The notes under the pieces: model-generated
The model's database searches: none
What the model was told of the DNA's origin: nothing
The model's input: only the letters and a program-made list of their open reading frames with translations
Assembly (NCBI GenBank): GCA_024234575.1
Contig: JACKOB010000004.1
Coordinates: 434,001-498,000 of the forward strand
Direction: 5' to 3'
DNA: 64,000 nucleotides
Source: Hahellaceae bacterium
GTDB taxonomy: Bacteria; Pseudomonadota; Gammaproteobacteria; Pseudomonadales; Oleiphilaceae
Part shown: positions 55,466 through 64,000 of the stretch, one piece after another
Position numbering within the stretch: position 1 is the stretch's first letter
Layout of the letters: every line of letters starts with the position of its first letter
Made by a program: the position numbers and the translations under genes

Positions 55466-56896
55466 TTAGAAGCGATTGTTCCGTTTGTGTGTGCGAATGT
55501 CGTCCATTCGTTGCTGTATTATCGCACTCACTGGGTATTTGCCAGCACTCTTTCTCAATGCTTGCTCCAGTTGTGATATTGCGTCGTCATAGCTGCCTAA
55601 TAAGTAAAAATATTCGGCACGGGCTTGGTGCAGCTCAACGATACTTCCGGCAAGGCCGTTTGCTTCTGCCAGGTTGTACCAAATATTTGGGTCGTTGGGG
55701 TATAGTCGGCTTAATCGGTTGTAAAGCGACTCGGCTCCCTTGTAATCACGTGTTTCAAACTTTAATTGTGCCAATGTCATCATGATTGGTTTGTTATCTG
55801 TAGATATTTTCGCCTCATTCTCAAGGAAGGTAATTGCTTCTTCAGTTCTGCTGTTTGCTTTTAGGGCTTCGGCCCGTGTAACGGTGAAGCTTATTCTGTG
55901 CCGATCTTTAATCATTAATTGATCTAGTATTTCCAGCGCTTCTTTTTCTTCGAAGTTGGCAAGTTTGGCTAGAGCGAAGCCATACTTTTCTGGTGTGAGG
56001 TCTATGCCGCTATTGGTTTCAATGAAATGTTTGTATCTGAGCACGGCTTGTTTTGCAGTGCTGGAATAGTGAACAATGACTCTTTGCTTCATTAGATAAA
56101 ATTCGAGACTCTCTTTGTAATTGACTTGAGGGTAAAGCTCCGAGCGGTTTCTAGTGTCAGCTACTCTTGTTTCTGTAAGCGGGTGAGTTGACAGATATTC
56201 TGGGGGTTTTCCAGAGTATCGGCTGTTTAACAGCATCCGTTCAAACATTTTTGGCATCGATTTAGGGTCCATTCCAGACTGATATAATGTTTGAATGCCA
56301 ACGCGGTCAGCTTCCTGTTCGTTTTGACGAGAGTAACTTAGCGCTGCTTGAGCGCTGAGCGCCTGTGTACCTGCCAGTGCGACAAGCCCAGCGTCTGAAC
56401 CTGTCGTCGCCGCTATGACGATACTCGCGAGTAAGCCTGCAAGTGTAAGTGCCGTGTTCTGGTTAGATTGCTCCAACGACCTCGCGTAATGGCGCTGGCT
56501 AAGGTGTGCGATCTCGTGAGCGATAACTGAAGCAAATTCTTGTTCGGTTTCGGAGTGCAGAAATAATCCGGCATTAATGCCCAATATACCACCGGGTACG
56601 GCAAATGCGTTGAGAGCAGAGCTGTCGATGATGATTAGTTGTAATGATCGATCGCTCAGGTAGCTGTTGGGTACAAGTTTATATACGAGAGTCTTGAGGT
56701 AATCATTTACAAGGGGGTCGTTAAAAATTGGAGCTTGTCGACGTAACGATTTAAGCCACCCAGACCCCAGTTCTTTTTCTTTTTGCATAGACACGATGCC
56801 AGAAGTCGCGTCACCCAGAGAAGGTAGGTTATCTTCTGCATGTGCGGGGCAAACAAAAAAATACAAAAAAGTCAGAACAAAATATATGATTCGCAT
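55466..56896 (-). CDS. bepA: BepA-like M48 metalloprotease/chaperone with TPR domain
   Basis: A 476-residue periplasmic protein. A signal peptide (VLTFLYFFVCPAHA) is followed by an M48 peptidase domain with the zinc motif VIAHEIAHLSQRHYA (HEIAH near 130) and the third ligand region NEQEADRVGIQTL. C-terminal TPR repeats (PNDPNIWYNLAEANGLAG and neighbours) follow. BepA helps assemble LptD and degrades stalled outer-membrane proteins. Divergent from the TusA-like gene, as in Pseudomonas. Confidence 0.92.
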   Translation of the reverse strand: MRIIYFVLTFLYFFVCPAHAEDNLPSLGDATSGIVSMQKEKELGSGWLKSLRRQAPIFNDPLVNDYLKTLVYKLVPNSYLSDRSLQLIIIDSSALNAFAVPGGILGINAGLFLHSETEQEFASVIAHEIAHLSQRHYARSLEQSNQNTALTLAGLLASIVIAATTGSDAGLVALAGTQALSAQAALSYSRQNEQEADRVGIQTLYQSGMDPKSMPKMFERMLLNSRYSGKPPEYLSTHPLTETRVADTRNRSELYPQVNYKESLEFYLMKQRVIVHYSSTAKQAVLRYKHFIETNSGIDLTPEKYGFALAKLANFEEKEALEILDQLMIKDRHRISFTVTRAEALKANSRTEEAITFLENEAKISTDNKPIMMTLAQLKFETRDYKGAESLYNRLSRLYPNDPNIWYNLAEANGLAGSIVELHQARAEYFYLLGSYDDAISQLEQALRKSAGKYPVSAIIQQRMDDIRTHKRNNRF

Positions 56897-57066
56897 ACAA
56901 TACTTTTAATGTCGCTGAGAGGTTGCACCTTTTTAATGAGGGCGCTTAGTAATATAGCATCAAGCAGTTAATTGTAATTAACAAGCTTCTTTGGGTTTTG
57001 ATGCTTCCATAGCTATCTGTGAAATTCAACTTAATGTTTATGCAACAATCTTTAACGGAATTATGA

Positions 57067-57303
57067 ATGACTGCCGATAACGAACTGGATGTATCAGGTT
57101 TAACTTGTCCTATGCCGCTGCTTAAAGCTAAGCAGGCCCTGAACAAGTTGGCAGAAGGTGAGGTACTTAAGGTTATTGCCACTGATCCGGGTACCCTGCG
57201 AGATTTCTCAACTTTTATGGCTTTATCTTGTCATCAAATGCTTGAGTCGCGTGAGGTCGATGGTGTTTATTTTTATATGATCAAAAAAGGTTCTGTTAAA
57301 TAG
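57067..57303 (+). CDS. TusA-family sulfur-carrier protein
   Basis: A 78-residue protein with the TusA signature LDVSGLTCPMPLLKAKQALN; the Cys-Pro-x-Pro cysteine (about residue 15) would carry persulfide. A second cysteine (SCHQM) lies near 55. In P. aeruginosa the gene in this position is, as I recall, PA1006, linked to molybdenum homeostasis rather than tRNA thiolation; the same role here is inference. perM follows after 19 bases. Confidence 0.9.
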   Translation: MTADNELDVSGLTCPMPLLKAKQALNKLAEGEVLKVIATDPGTLRDFSTFMALSCHQMLESREVDGVYFYMIKKGSVK

Positions 57304-57322
57304 CGCGTTATTAAGGGGCTCC

Positions 57323-58384
57323 ATGCTAAGGTTTGTTACATCCTGGTTCCACAAATACTTTTCAGATGAAGAAGCGGTAGTTTTATTTTTTATTCTTATC
57401 GCGGGCCTTTTGGTCATCATGTTTTTTGGCCAGATGCTGGCACCTGTATTAGCCAGTATCGTCATTGCTTATATACTGCAGGGGTTAGTATATAAACTGA
57501 TGCGTCTCAAAGTCCCGGAAAGTGTCGCCATAGGGTTAACGTTTGTTTTTTTTATGGGGCTTTTGGTTGTTAGTATTCTGGGGCTTTTTCCGCTAATTTG
57601 GGGGCAGGTAAGTGCTCTGGTCAAAGAGTTTCCTCGTATGTTTGAAGGGTTACAAGCATCGGTATTGTCTTTGCATGACAGATATCCGCAAATTGTTTCC
57701 GAAACCATCGTCAATCAGTTGTTAGATCAGATTTCTGCGGAAGTTGGTAAATACGGCCAGACGGTTCTGTCTTTTTCTTTGAAGAGTATTCCCAACGTTA
57801 TTGCAGTTTTGATTTATGCCGTATTGCTACCTATTTTAGTGTTCTTTTTTTTGAAAGATCGGAAGTTGATTGTTTCTGGCTTAACTGCATTGTTGCCATC
57901 AGATCGTAAATTAATGAAGGTGATTTGGGTCGAAATGAATGCCCAGTTCGCTAACTACATTCGTGGTAAATCGCTTGAGATTCTTATCGTTGGTGGTGCA
58001 ACCTACATTGCCTTTGTGATATTTGGTTTAAATTATGCAGCCTTGCTGGCACTTTTGGTTGGGTTAAGTGTGGTTATTCCATACATTGGAGCTGCCGTGG
58101 TGACGATTCCTGTGGCCATGATTGCCTATTTTCAGTGGGGATGGGAATCAGAATTTGTTTATTTGATGCTTGTTTATGGTGTAATCCAAGCGCTGGATGG
58201 CAATGTGCTCGTTCCTCTGCTTTTCTCTGAGGTTGTTGATTTGCACCCTGTTTTAATAATCGTTGCAGTATTGTTTTTTGGTGGTGTTTGGGGGTTTTGG
58301 GGGGTGTTTTTCGCCATTCCTCTAGCGACTTTACTGAAGGCTGTATTGATGGCCTGGCCGAGGGGTGGAGCTGTTGCAACTTGA
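57323..58384 (+). CDS. perM: PerM-like AI-2E family transporter
   Basis: A 353-residue inner-membrane protein of the AI-2E/PerM family with about seven or eight hydrophobic helices (FFILIAGLLVIMFFGQMLAPVL; VAIGLTFVFFMGLLVVSILGL; VLIYAVLLPILVFFFLKDR; the Gly-rich end FGGVWGFWGVFFAIPLATLLKAV). The middle domain between helices is typical. The transported substrate is uncertain for most members. AAGGGG precedes the ATG; likely cotranscribed with the TusA-like gene. Confidence 0.9.
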   Translation: MLRFVTSWFHKYFSDEEAVVLFFILIAGLLVIMFFGQMLAPVLASIVIAYILQGLVYKLMRLKVPESVAIGLTFVFFMGLLVVSILGLFPLIWGQVSALVKEFPRMFEGLQASVLSLHDRYPQIVSETIVNQLLDQISAEVGKYGQTVLSFSLKSIPNVIAVLIYAVLLPILVFFFLKDRKLIVSGLTALLPSDRKLMKVIWVEMNAQFANYIRGKSLEILIVGGATYIAFVIFGLNYAALLALLVGLSVVIPYIGAAVVTIPVAMIAYFQWGWESEFVYLMLVYGVIQALDGNVLVPLLFSEVVDLHPVLIIVAVLFFGGVWGFWGVFFAIPLATLLKAVLMAWPRGGAVAT

Positions 58385-58436
58385 TTGCTGGTAGGGAAAG
58401 TGCCATCCACTGGCAATTAAAATCCTTAGCAAGAAC

Positions 58437-59012
58437 TTAATTAACGCCCAAAATGTCGTTTTTAAAGTTCTCGCTCACCGGTTGCTTACCTAGCCAAACG
58501 GATAGCAAAGCATCAGAAAACTCTTTTCCAGGGATTGTTCCCTTGTCTTCACCAGCGATGGTGACCTTCGTTCCTACACCCGGGATGTAATCTATATTTA
58601 CTTCATCATTCTTGTGGAGCTTACCTTCAAACATACTTATAAACTGATTAATATGTGGCTCCAGGCGTTCTTGCTCTTCGCTATTTATATTAACGACAAG
58701 AGCTTCTTTAAGTGACCGGGCAACTTTGCGAGCCGTTACTTTGTTGAGTAGTACATGGAATAACATGCGTTTGTGCTCATCACTTCGAATAATTTCTTCA
58801 TCACTTTGACTGGGGTGTTCCAGATATAAACCACCGACATATGTTTTCACGATCATGTAGGTTCTTCTTAGTGAGGCGCCATTGAGGCTTAAGACAGGGC
58901 TTTCATCGTTGATTTGTAATTCTTCGGCGAGGTTAACGTCGCTAAGTGTTCTAGCTTGGGCGCTGAAGGGAAGAAAAGCCAACACTAATATTATCAATCG
59001 TGCTGTACTCAT
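58437..59012 (-). CDS. Chalcone-isomerase-like exported protein
   Basis: A 191-residue protein with a signal peptide (LIILVLAFLPFSAQA, cleavage near 20) and a chalcone-isomerase-like fold suggested by LSLNGASLRRTYMIVKTYVGGLYLE and the C-terminal GTIPGKEFSDALLSVWLGKQP. Bacterial members of this family are secreted proteins of unknown function and not flavonoid enzymes. It sits on the minus strand between perM and bcp, an insertion relative to the Pseudomonas order as I remember it. Confidence 0.85.
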   Translation of the reverse strand: MSTARLIILVLAFLPFSAQARTLSDVNLAEELQINDESPVLSLNGASLRRTYMIVKTYVGGLYLEHPSQSDEEIIRSDEHKRMLFHVLLNKVTARKVARSLKEALVVNINSEEQERLEPHINQFISMFEGKLHKNDEVNIDYIPGVGTKVTIAGEDKGTIPGKEFSDALLSVWLGKQPVSENFKNDILGVN

Positions 59013-59216
59013 ATAAAACTCCCGTTATTGTTGTGAACGTTTGTGTGTGCGTGTTTTATTAGGTTTGTTTTTATATAAAAATGTAACCAGACTTATTTTA
59101 GGGGCTTTTTGTACCAAAACGCCGATCCAGTTCTCAAATTCGCAATTATTTGTCTGTTTTGTGAACAGTTGCAGCTTGAGTTGATACATTCAAATTCATT
59201 GAGCTTATTGATTACT

Positions 59217-59262
59217 AAAAAAGGGGTTAACCAGCGCGAGCGTTGGATAGCTCTTGCTGGTT
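59217..59262 (-). terminator. Terminator downstream of bcp
   Basis: Read on the minus strand, AACCAGC and GCTGGTT (59256-59262 and 59229-59235) form an outer stem and GAGC/GCTC an inner stem, followed by a run of T residues (complement of 59217-59222). Confidence 0.65.
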
Positions 59263-59307
59263 TATGAGGCGAGGGTGGGGGACGTTATAATAAAATATGC
59301 GAAAAAT

Positions 59308-59778
59308 TCAGGTCAAAGTGTTCACTGTTGCCAAAACTTCTTCAGCATGGCCTTTTACTTTCACTTTTCGCCACGCTTTAATCAGTTCGCCGGTGTGGTT
59401 GATGAGAAAAGTACTTCTCTCAATCCCTTCGTATTCACGACCATACATTTTCTTAAGTTTAATAACATCGAAATGTCTACACACTATTTCGTCTTTGTCG
59501 CTGATGAGGTGAAACCGAAACTGGAACTTGGCGCGAAAGTTTTCATGAGTTTTTAATGAGTCTTTCGACACACCATAAATAACAGTGTTTCTTTCCTGAA
59601 ACGTGTCATAAAGAGAGCTAAAGTCATTGCCTTCCGTTGTGCAGCCAGGCGTGTTGTCTTTGGGGTAAAAGTAAATCACAATGTTTTTGCCTTTATGATC
59701 TGCCAAAGAGAAAGCGCCATCTGTTGCTACAGCGGTAAAGTTAGCCACAGGTAGCCCTTCTTTTATGTTAGTTTCCAT
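59308..59778 (-). CDS. bcp: Thioredoxin-dependent peroxiredoxin, Bcp/PrxQ family
   Basis: A 156-residue peroxidase that reduces hydroperoxides. The peroxidatic Cys is in YFYPKDNTPGCTTEGNDF (near residue 47). The position five residues later, a resolving Cys in E. coli Bcp, is Asn here, so this is probably a one-Cys or alternatively resolved form; another Cys lies in IVCRHFDVI. It lies 85 bases beyond the gcvR stop on the same strand. Confidence 0.92.
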   Translation of the reverse strand: METNIKEGLPVANFTAVATDGAFSLADHKGKNIVIYFYPKDNTPGCTTEGNDFSSLYDTFQERNTVIYGVSKDSLKTHENFRAKFQFRFHLISDKDEIVCRHFDVIKLKKMYGREYEGIERSTFLINHTGELIKAWRKVKVKGHAEEVLATVNTLT

Positions 59779-59862
59779 TTCTGTACCTGCCTTATAATTC
59801 GGTTTTTTCTATCCTGATAGCTATTGGGCATCAGCGGCAATCAAATGAGATGTCAGGATATT

Positions 59863-60411
59863 TTAGCCGTTCCTTGTAGGTTCAATAATTGCGTCAAGGT
59901 TTCGGTCGTCGCAAAACAACATAAACTCTTCACGTAGGCTGGGAAGATGTGTTCCCGCTGGAACATTAATGATCATGTTTAAATTAAACATCTGTGTGCC
60001 GGTATGAGGTGCGCAGTAAGTGCCGGTTTGCATGTCATCGATGTTAATTTGTTGACTGGAGAAAAATTTGGCTATTTCATGAACGATGCCGGGGTTGTCT
60101 AAGGCAACAACGTTTATCGTGTAGGATATGGTTTGTTTAAGTGCTCGTGGCTGTGTCTGTTTAATAACAATTTTTAATCCAAGCTTGTCTGCTAACTGAA
60201 GCAGCGTGTTTTCAAGCTTTGCTATCGCATCCCAGTTGCCTGCAACCATCATGATAACTGCAAATTCGCCACCTAGAACTGTCATTCTGCTATCAATTAT
60301 ATTGCAATGGTATTCTGCACTCGCTTTTGCGAGGTCGTTTACAATGCCGGGTCTGTCGGAGCCGATGGCTGATATGACCAGGTAGTTTTCTCTAGGCTTT
60401 GATGAAGACAT
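59863..60411 (-). CDS. gcvR: GcvR-like ACT-domain regulator
   Basis: A 182-residue protein with two ACT domains: LVISAIGSDRPGIVNDLAKA (about 7-26) and INVVALDNPGIVHEIAKFFS (about 98-117). It resembles glycine cleavage system repressor GcvR, which acts by binding GcvA, though PA1009-type relatives may act otherwise. It precedes bcp on the same strand and diverges from dapA, the order known for Pseudomonas and E. coli. Confidence 0.87.
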   Translation of the reverse strand: MSSSKPRENYLVISAIGSDRPGIVNDLAKASAEYHCNIIDSRMTVLGGEFAVIMMVAGNWDAIAKLENTLLQLADKLGLKIVIKQTQPRALKQTISYTINVVALDNPGIVHEIAKFFSSQQINIDDMQTGTYCAPHTGTQMFNLNMIINVPAGTHLPSLREEFMLFCDDRNLDAIIEPTRNG

Positions 60412-60633
60412 AATTTGCTGATTGTCCTGTGTAGCTTATTGGTTAGGCGTTTATAGTGGTTTCTGCTTTTTAACATGTCAAGCACCCTGATAGTGCTCAC
60501 GTCAACAAAGCGGTTGTTTCCCTTAAAGCGCATCTGATTACAAAGTGAAAATCATGCTCCTCGCTATAAATGAAGCTTGTCTCCGGTGCGCCGCGCAAGT
60601 ACCATATCCGTTTTAAAATCCATGGAGTTTTTT

Positions 60634-61509
60634 ATGATTTCTGGCAGTTTGGTAGCTTTAGTGACGCCAATGCATGGTGATGGTTCACTTGATTGGGCTG
60701 GACTTGAAAAACTGGTGAAATTTCATCTGGCAAATGGTACCAATGGTATTGTTGCGGTTGGAACTACCGGAGAGTCAGCAACCCTTGATACGGATGAGCA
60801 CTGCGCAGTTATCAAAAAAGTGGTAGAGCTGGTTGGTGGCAAGATACCTGTTATCGCTGGCACCGGGGCAAACTCTACTAAAGAAGCCATCGAATTAACA
60901 GCCGCCGCTCAAAAATATGGCGCTGACGCCTGTCTATTGGTTGTACCTTATTACAATCGCCCTACTCAAGAAGGATTGTATTTGCATTACAAGGCAATTG
61001 CTGAAGCGGTTGATATCGATCAGATACTCTACAATGTGCCGGGCAGAACGGCTTGCGACATGTCAAATGAAACGGTTGCCAGGCTGGCCGATATTCCGAA
61101 TATTATCGGGATTAAAGATGCGACCGGAGACTTGGCGAGAGGGCGGGAGCTAATCGAAATGGTTTCGGATAGACTAGTAGTCTATTCAGGGGATGATGCT
61201 ACCGCGGTTGAGTTGATTTTATCTGGGGCAAAAGGAAATATATCTGTGACGGCCAATATTGCGCCCTCGGAAATGTCTGCTTTATGCCGACGAGCACTTG
61301 CCGGGGCAGATGTTGAAGCAAGAGAGATCAACGATAGATTGATGCCCTTGCATCGGAACCTGTTTGTTGAAGCTAACCCTATTCCAGTTAAGTGGGCGCT
61401 GCAGCAAATGGGAATGATAGAGGAGGGAATACGCTTACCATTAACGCCTTTAAGTGATAAGTTTCACTCGGTTGTTACTGAAGCACTGAAAGGAACTGGT
61501 ATCCTCTGA
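60634..61509 (+). CDS. dapA: 4-hydroxy-tetrahydrodipicolinate synthase
   Basis: A 291-residue class I aldolase that condenses pyruvate with aspartate semialdehyde, the first step to lysine and diaminopimelate. Conserved parts: GTTGESATL (Thr-Thr of the proton relay), PYYNRPTQEGLYLHY, YNVPGRTACDM (Tyr and the substrate Arg) and GIKDATGD, whose Lys forms the Schiff base. I start at ATG 60634, with GGAG 6 bases upstream. bamC follows after 2 bases. Confidence 0.96.
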   Translation: MISGSLVALVTPMHGDGSLDWAGLEKLVKFHLANGTNGIVAVGTTGESATLDTDEHCAVIKKVVELVGGKIPVIAGTGANSTKEAIELTAAAQKYGADACLLVVPYYNRPTQEGLYLHYKAIAEAVDIDQILYNVPGRTACDMSNETVARLADIPNIIGIKDATGDLARGRELIEMVSDRLVVYSGDDATAVELILSGAKGNISVTANIAPSEMSALCRRALAGADVEAREINDRLMPLHRNLFVEANPIPVKWALQQMGMIEEGIRLPLTPLSDKFHSVVTEALKGTGIL

Positions 61510-61511
61510 AT

Positions 61512-62573
61512 ATGACATTATCAAAAAGGTTCTTGTCCTTTCTTTTCTTAGGTTTCGCGATCATACCAATGTTGATGGTAAGCGGTTGCGGGGTTGTTCG
61601 GGATCGAAGTGGAGACTATACAAAGGCGGAAAGTGGCAGTGGTATTGTCGTGCCTCCCTGGTATAGGCAGGATGTTATAAATGAATCATACCCAATACCA
61701 GACATAACGAACAACCAGGTTCTTTCGCAAGACTTTAAGGTTCCTGCTCCTCCAGATGCAGTTCTGAGGATATTGAAAGAGCAGTTTTCCGTAGAGGTTA
61801 ATGAAGATCAGGTGTGGTTGTTAGTTAATGAGCCTCCCTCAAGAGTTTGGCCGAGTATTGAGCGCTTTTTGAGCAGTCAGGGTATTTCGTTTTCAAATTC
61901 CAATCCGCAGTTGGGGCTTGCCCAAGCCAGTTTACCATCTAACAGTGCGCTAATTCGCACATTTACCAATAGCATTGGCCTTGATGAAAGTAAAAGCCAT
62001 GTTCTTCAGATTTTAGTTTCTCAGGGATTGAAACGAAATACCGCGGAAGTGCAAATGCGGCTCCTTGAAGATGATGGTGCGAACGATTTCAAAGCCTGGC
62101 AGGGTGAATCCAGTGGTTTAAATGTCGAAAAGGCCGTTTTAGAAAAAACCAAAGATTACATGATTGCCAATAAAGACGATAAGTCATTTTCTCTTCTTGC
62201 CTCTGATATTGGGGGGCCGTCAAAAGTTGCCCTCGTGGCAGATAGCGATTTGGATAGCTATTTGAAACTCGACCTTGATTACGATCGCTCCTGGTCTGTT
62301 GTGTTGCGAGCCATTAGGGATGCAAAACTTCCTGTGGCAGATATAGATCGCAGCGAGGGGGTAGTTTACCTTGATGTTGAGGATAACGATGATAAGTGTG
62401 GCTTCTTTTCCTGGTTTTGCTCGTCAGAAAAAAGTGCGCCAGAGTATGACTTTAAGGTTAACCTTAAGACTGAAAAAGATTACGTAAAAGTATATGTAGC
62501 CAATATGGTTGATCCTGAGGACACCGATAGCCAGTCCAGAATTCTGGCTTTGCTTTTAGAGAATGCATCTTAA
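61512..62573 (+). CDS. bamC: Outer-membrane assembly lipoprotein BamC
   Basis: A 353-residue lipoprotein of the BAM complex. The signal peptide ends in lipobox VSGC (about 24-27). An unstructured N-terminal stretch that contacts BamD follows (YPIPDITNNQ), then two helix-grip domains (RVWPSIERFLSSQGISFSNS near 115; SWSVVLRAIRDAKLPVADID near 260). It is longer than a minimal BamC but within family range, and coupled to dapA as in Pseudomonas and E. coli. Confidence 0.9.
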   Translation: MTLSKRFLSFLFLGFAIIPMLMVSGCGVVRDRSGDYTKAESGSGIVVPPWYRQDVINESYPIPDITNNQVLSQDFKVPAPPDAVLRILKEQFSVEVNEDQVWLLVNEPPSRVWPSIERFLSSQGISFSNSNPQLGLAQASLPSNSALIRTFTNSIGLDESKSHVLQILVSQGLKRNTAEVQMRLLEDDGANDFKAWQGESSGLNVEKAVLEKTKDYMIANKDDKSFSLLASDIGGPSKVALVADSDLDSYLKLDLDYDRSWSVVLRAIRDAKLPVADIDRSEGVVYLDVEDNDDKCGFFSWFCSSEKSAPEYDFKVNLKTEKDYVKVYVANMVDPEDTDSQSRILALLLENAS

Positions 62574-62676
62574 TTAGATTAATGGCTCGAATAACGTTCC
62601 AGGGTAGGTAAGCTAAACCAATTGAAATAGGTATCATTTACCAATTAATAGAAAAATTAATACATAGGAAGTTGAT

Positions 62677-63426
62677 ATGAATGTTCGGAAGTTTCCACTT
62701 GCGGTAGTTCAATTTGGTTTGATTGCCTTTGCAGGGCAGGTTAATGCAGACGTTCTTGGTGTAACAGCAGGTGTTAGTGGTTGGTATGCACAAAGCAGCG
62801 GAAATTTGCAATCAGGTGGTGACCCTGTTGATTTAGAGGATAATTTGAACTTTAGCGAAGAAACTCTTTTAATGGTTTATGCGTCATTAGAGCATCCCAT
62901 ACCAATTTTACCGAATGGCAAGTTCAAATACTTCAGTGCTGACCAGGTTGGATATGGAAATATTGATACGAACTTCCAAGGTGTCAACTTTAATGGTGAC
63001 GTTCAAACGAATCTGGATTTATCTAACTACGACTTTATTATGTATTACGAAGTCTTAGATAATTATGCCTCTATTGATCTTGGACTGAATGCAAAGGTGT
63101 TTAATGGCACATTAGCATTGCGCCAACAAAATGATGCAAAAAAAATTGTTAATGAAGATATCAACGAAGTAATTCCCATGCTTTATGGTAATGCTGAGTT
63201 AACTTTACCTTTCCTTCAGTCCTTGGCAGTTGGCTTGGAGGGGAGTGCTATGTCGCTGGGAGACAACACCGTAATGGATGTATCGGCAAAAATGAAGTTC
63301 CGGCTCGTCTTTTTGGGAATGGAGCTAGGCTACAGGCAGTTGTCTGCCCAGCTGGAGGATGTTGAAGGAATTGAAGTTGATGTTGATATGTCGGGTCCTT
63401 ATTTCTCATTAGGCGCTGTCTTTTAG
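62677..63426 (+). CDS. Outer-membrane beta-barrel protein, TIGR04219-like
   Basis: A 249-residue exported protein. The signal peptide ends ...AGQVNA (about 24), and the mature part consists of alternating amphipathic strands (GVTAGVSGWYAQSSGNL, YASIDLGLNAKVFNGTL, RLVFLGMELGYRQLSAQL) ending in Phe (LGAVF), the outer-membrane insertion signal. The pattern fits the TIGR04219 family of putative outer-membrane proteins. The function is unknown. It is followed 47 bases on by a sugar-nucleotide epimerase gene. Confidence 0.82.
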   Translation: MNVRKFPLAVVQFGLIAFAGQVNADVLGVTAGVSGWYAQSSGNLQSGGDPVDLEDNLNFSEETLLMVYASLEHPIPILPNGKFKYFSADQVGYGNIDTNFQGVNFNGDVQTNLDLSNYDFIMYYEVLDNYASIDLGLNAKVFNGTLALRQQNDAKKIVNEDINEVIPMLYGNAELTLPFLQSLAVGLEGSAMSLGDNTVMDVSAKMKFRLVFLGMELGYRQLSAQLEDVEGIEVDVDMSGPYFSLGAVF

Positions 63427-63473
63427 TCCGATAGTTCAGCTTAAGCCGTTTGGCTCGTTTACAGGAGTATTAA

Positions 63474-64000
63474 GTGAAGATTTTAGTAACAGGCACTGCA
63501 GGATTTATCGGTTCAACATTGGCTATAAGGTTGCTTGAGCGTGGTGATGAAGTTATTGGTGTCGACAATGTAAACGACTATTATGACGTGAGCTTAAAGT
63601 ATGCTCGGTTAAAACGACTTGAGAAATATGAAAAGTTTAAAGATGTGCGTTTGGATATTGCTGATAGCGCGCACATGGCAAAACTTTTTGCTGATGAGAA
63701 ACCTGACAAAGTGGTAAATCTTGCGGCTCAGGCGGGTGTCAGGTACTCGTTAGAGAACCCTCAGGCGTATATTGACGCGAACATCACAGGATTTACTAAT
63801 ATTCTTGAAGGGTGCAGACATAACAATGTAAAGCACCTGGTTTATGCTTCGTCCAGCTCTGTGTATGGCGCTAACGAAGCGATGCCGTTCTCGGTGCACG
63901 ATAATGTTGATCACCCTGTTAGCCTTTACGCTGCATCGAAAAAAGCAAATGAACTAATGGCCCACACCTACAGCCATCTCTTTGCACTGCCAACAACCGG
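63474..64000 (+). CDS. NAD-dependent sugar-nucleotide epimerase, UDP-glucuronate 4-epimerase-like (5' part)
   Basis: The frame runs from GTG 63474 (AGGAGT at 63463-63468 upstream) off the window end; 175 residues are visible. The NAD motif is [11 protein letters not shown] (about 7-17), then [17 protein letters not shown], which is typical of UDP-glucuronate epimerases (CapI/LspL/WbnF). SSSSVYG and the catalytic Y-x-x-x-K in [20 protein letters not shown] follow. It would convert UDP-glucuronate to UDP-galacturonate for surface polysaccharide. The substrate call is by motif only. Confidence 0.88.
   Translation, partial: MKILVTGTAGFIGSTLAIRLLERGDEVIGVDNVNDYYDVSLKYARLKRLEKYEKFKDVRLDIADSAHMAKLFADEKPDKVVNLAAQAGVRYSLENPQAYIDANITGFTNILEGCRHNNVKHLVYASSSSVYGANEAMPFSVHDNVDHPVSLYAASKKANELMAHTYSHLFALPTT

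Overview
The window reads as a chromosomal segment of a Gram-negative gammaproteobacterium. It has a complete Tol-Pal envelope system, BamC, BepA, CpoB, a FabR-type regulator and NAD-dependent GdhB. Long stretches follow the gene order I recall from Pseudomonas aeruginosa: gdhB beside moxR-bat, xseA/guaB-guaA-tadA, aspS/ruvAB-ybgC-tolQRAB-pal-cpoB-tRNA-Lys, and nadA-bepA-tusA-perM-bcp-gcvR-dapA-bamC. The lineage is related to Pseudomonas but is probably a different order, for example a marine Cellvibrionales-like bacterium. I cannot name a genus. No prophage, insertion sequence, CRISPR array or rRNA was seen.

Bases 1-5,091 carry an MksF-MksE-MksB condensin set (the Wadjet JetABC homologues). 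mksF is cut by the window edge, and no JetD/MksG nuclease gene follows mksB. Next come an RluF-like pseudouridine synthase, a 38-residue lysine-rich protein and an acyl-CoA desaturase with a candidate FabR operator. Bases 8.1-15.7 kb, on the minus strand, form a compact moxR-DUF58-DUF4381-batA-batB/C-batD operon in which BatB and BatC are fused. Facing away from it is gdhB with a DUF2835 gene, followed by a lytic transglycosylase and proS on the minus strand.

Bases 23.8-34.7 kb are the accessory part. They hold an orphan lipoprotein and a TetR-led block with stop/start overlaps between its last genes (fold-type III PLP enzyme, GMC oxidoreductase, small unknown protein, aldehyde dehydrogenase). 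After these come a family 2 glycosyltransferase, an AraC-type regulator and a membrane hydroxylase-like protein. The TetR-led block is the best candidate for an undescribed pathway.

Bases 34.7-44 kb return to housekeeping: xseA, guaB, guaA, tadA, galE, a HIT protein, FabR and an HPt/HD-GYP protein. Bases 44-64 kb hold fmdB, aspS, ruvA, ruvB, ybgC, tolQRAB, pal, cpoB, two identical tRNA-Lys genes, nadA, bepA, a TusA-like protein, perM, a chalcone-isomerase-like protein, bcp, gcvR, dapA, bamC, an outer-membrane barrel protein and the start of a sugar-nucleotide epimerase. Compared with the Pseudomonas order, yebC-ruvC (between aspS and ruvA) and queE-queC (between cpoB and tRNA-Lys) are absent from their usual positions.

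All calls come from reading translations, motifs and neighbours. Family assignments and synteny statements are from memory and were not checked by a database search.
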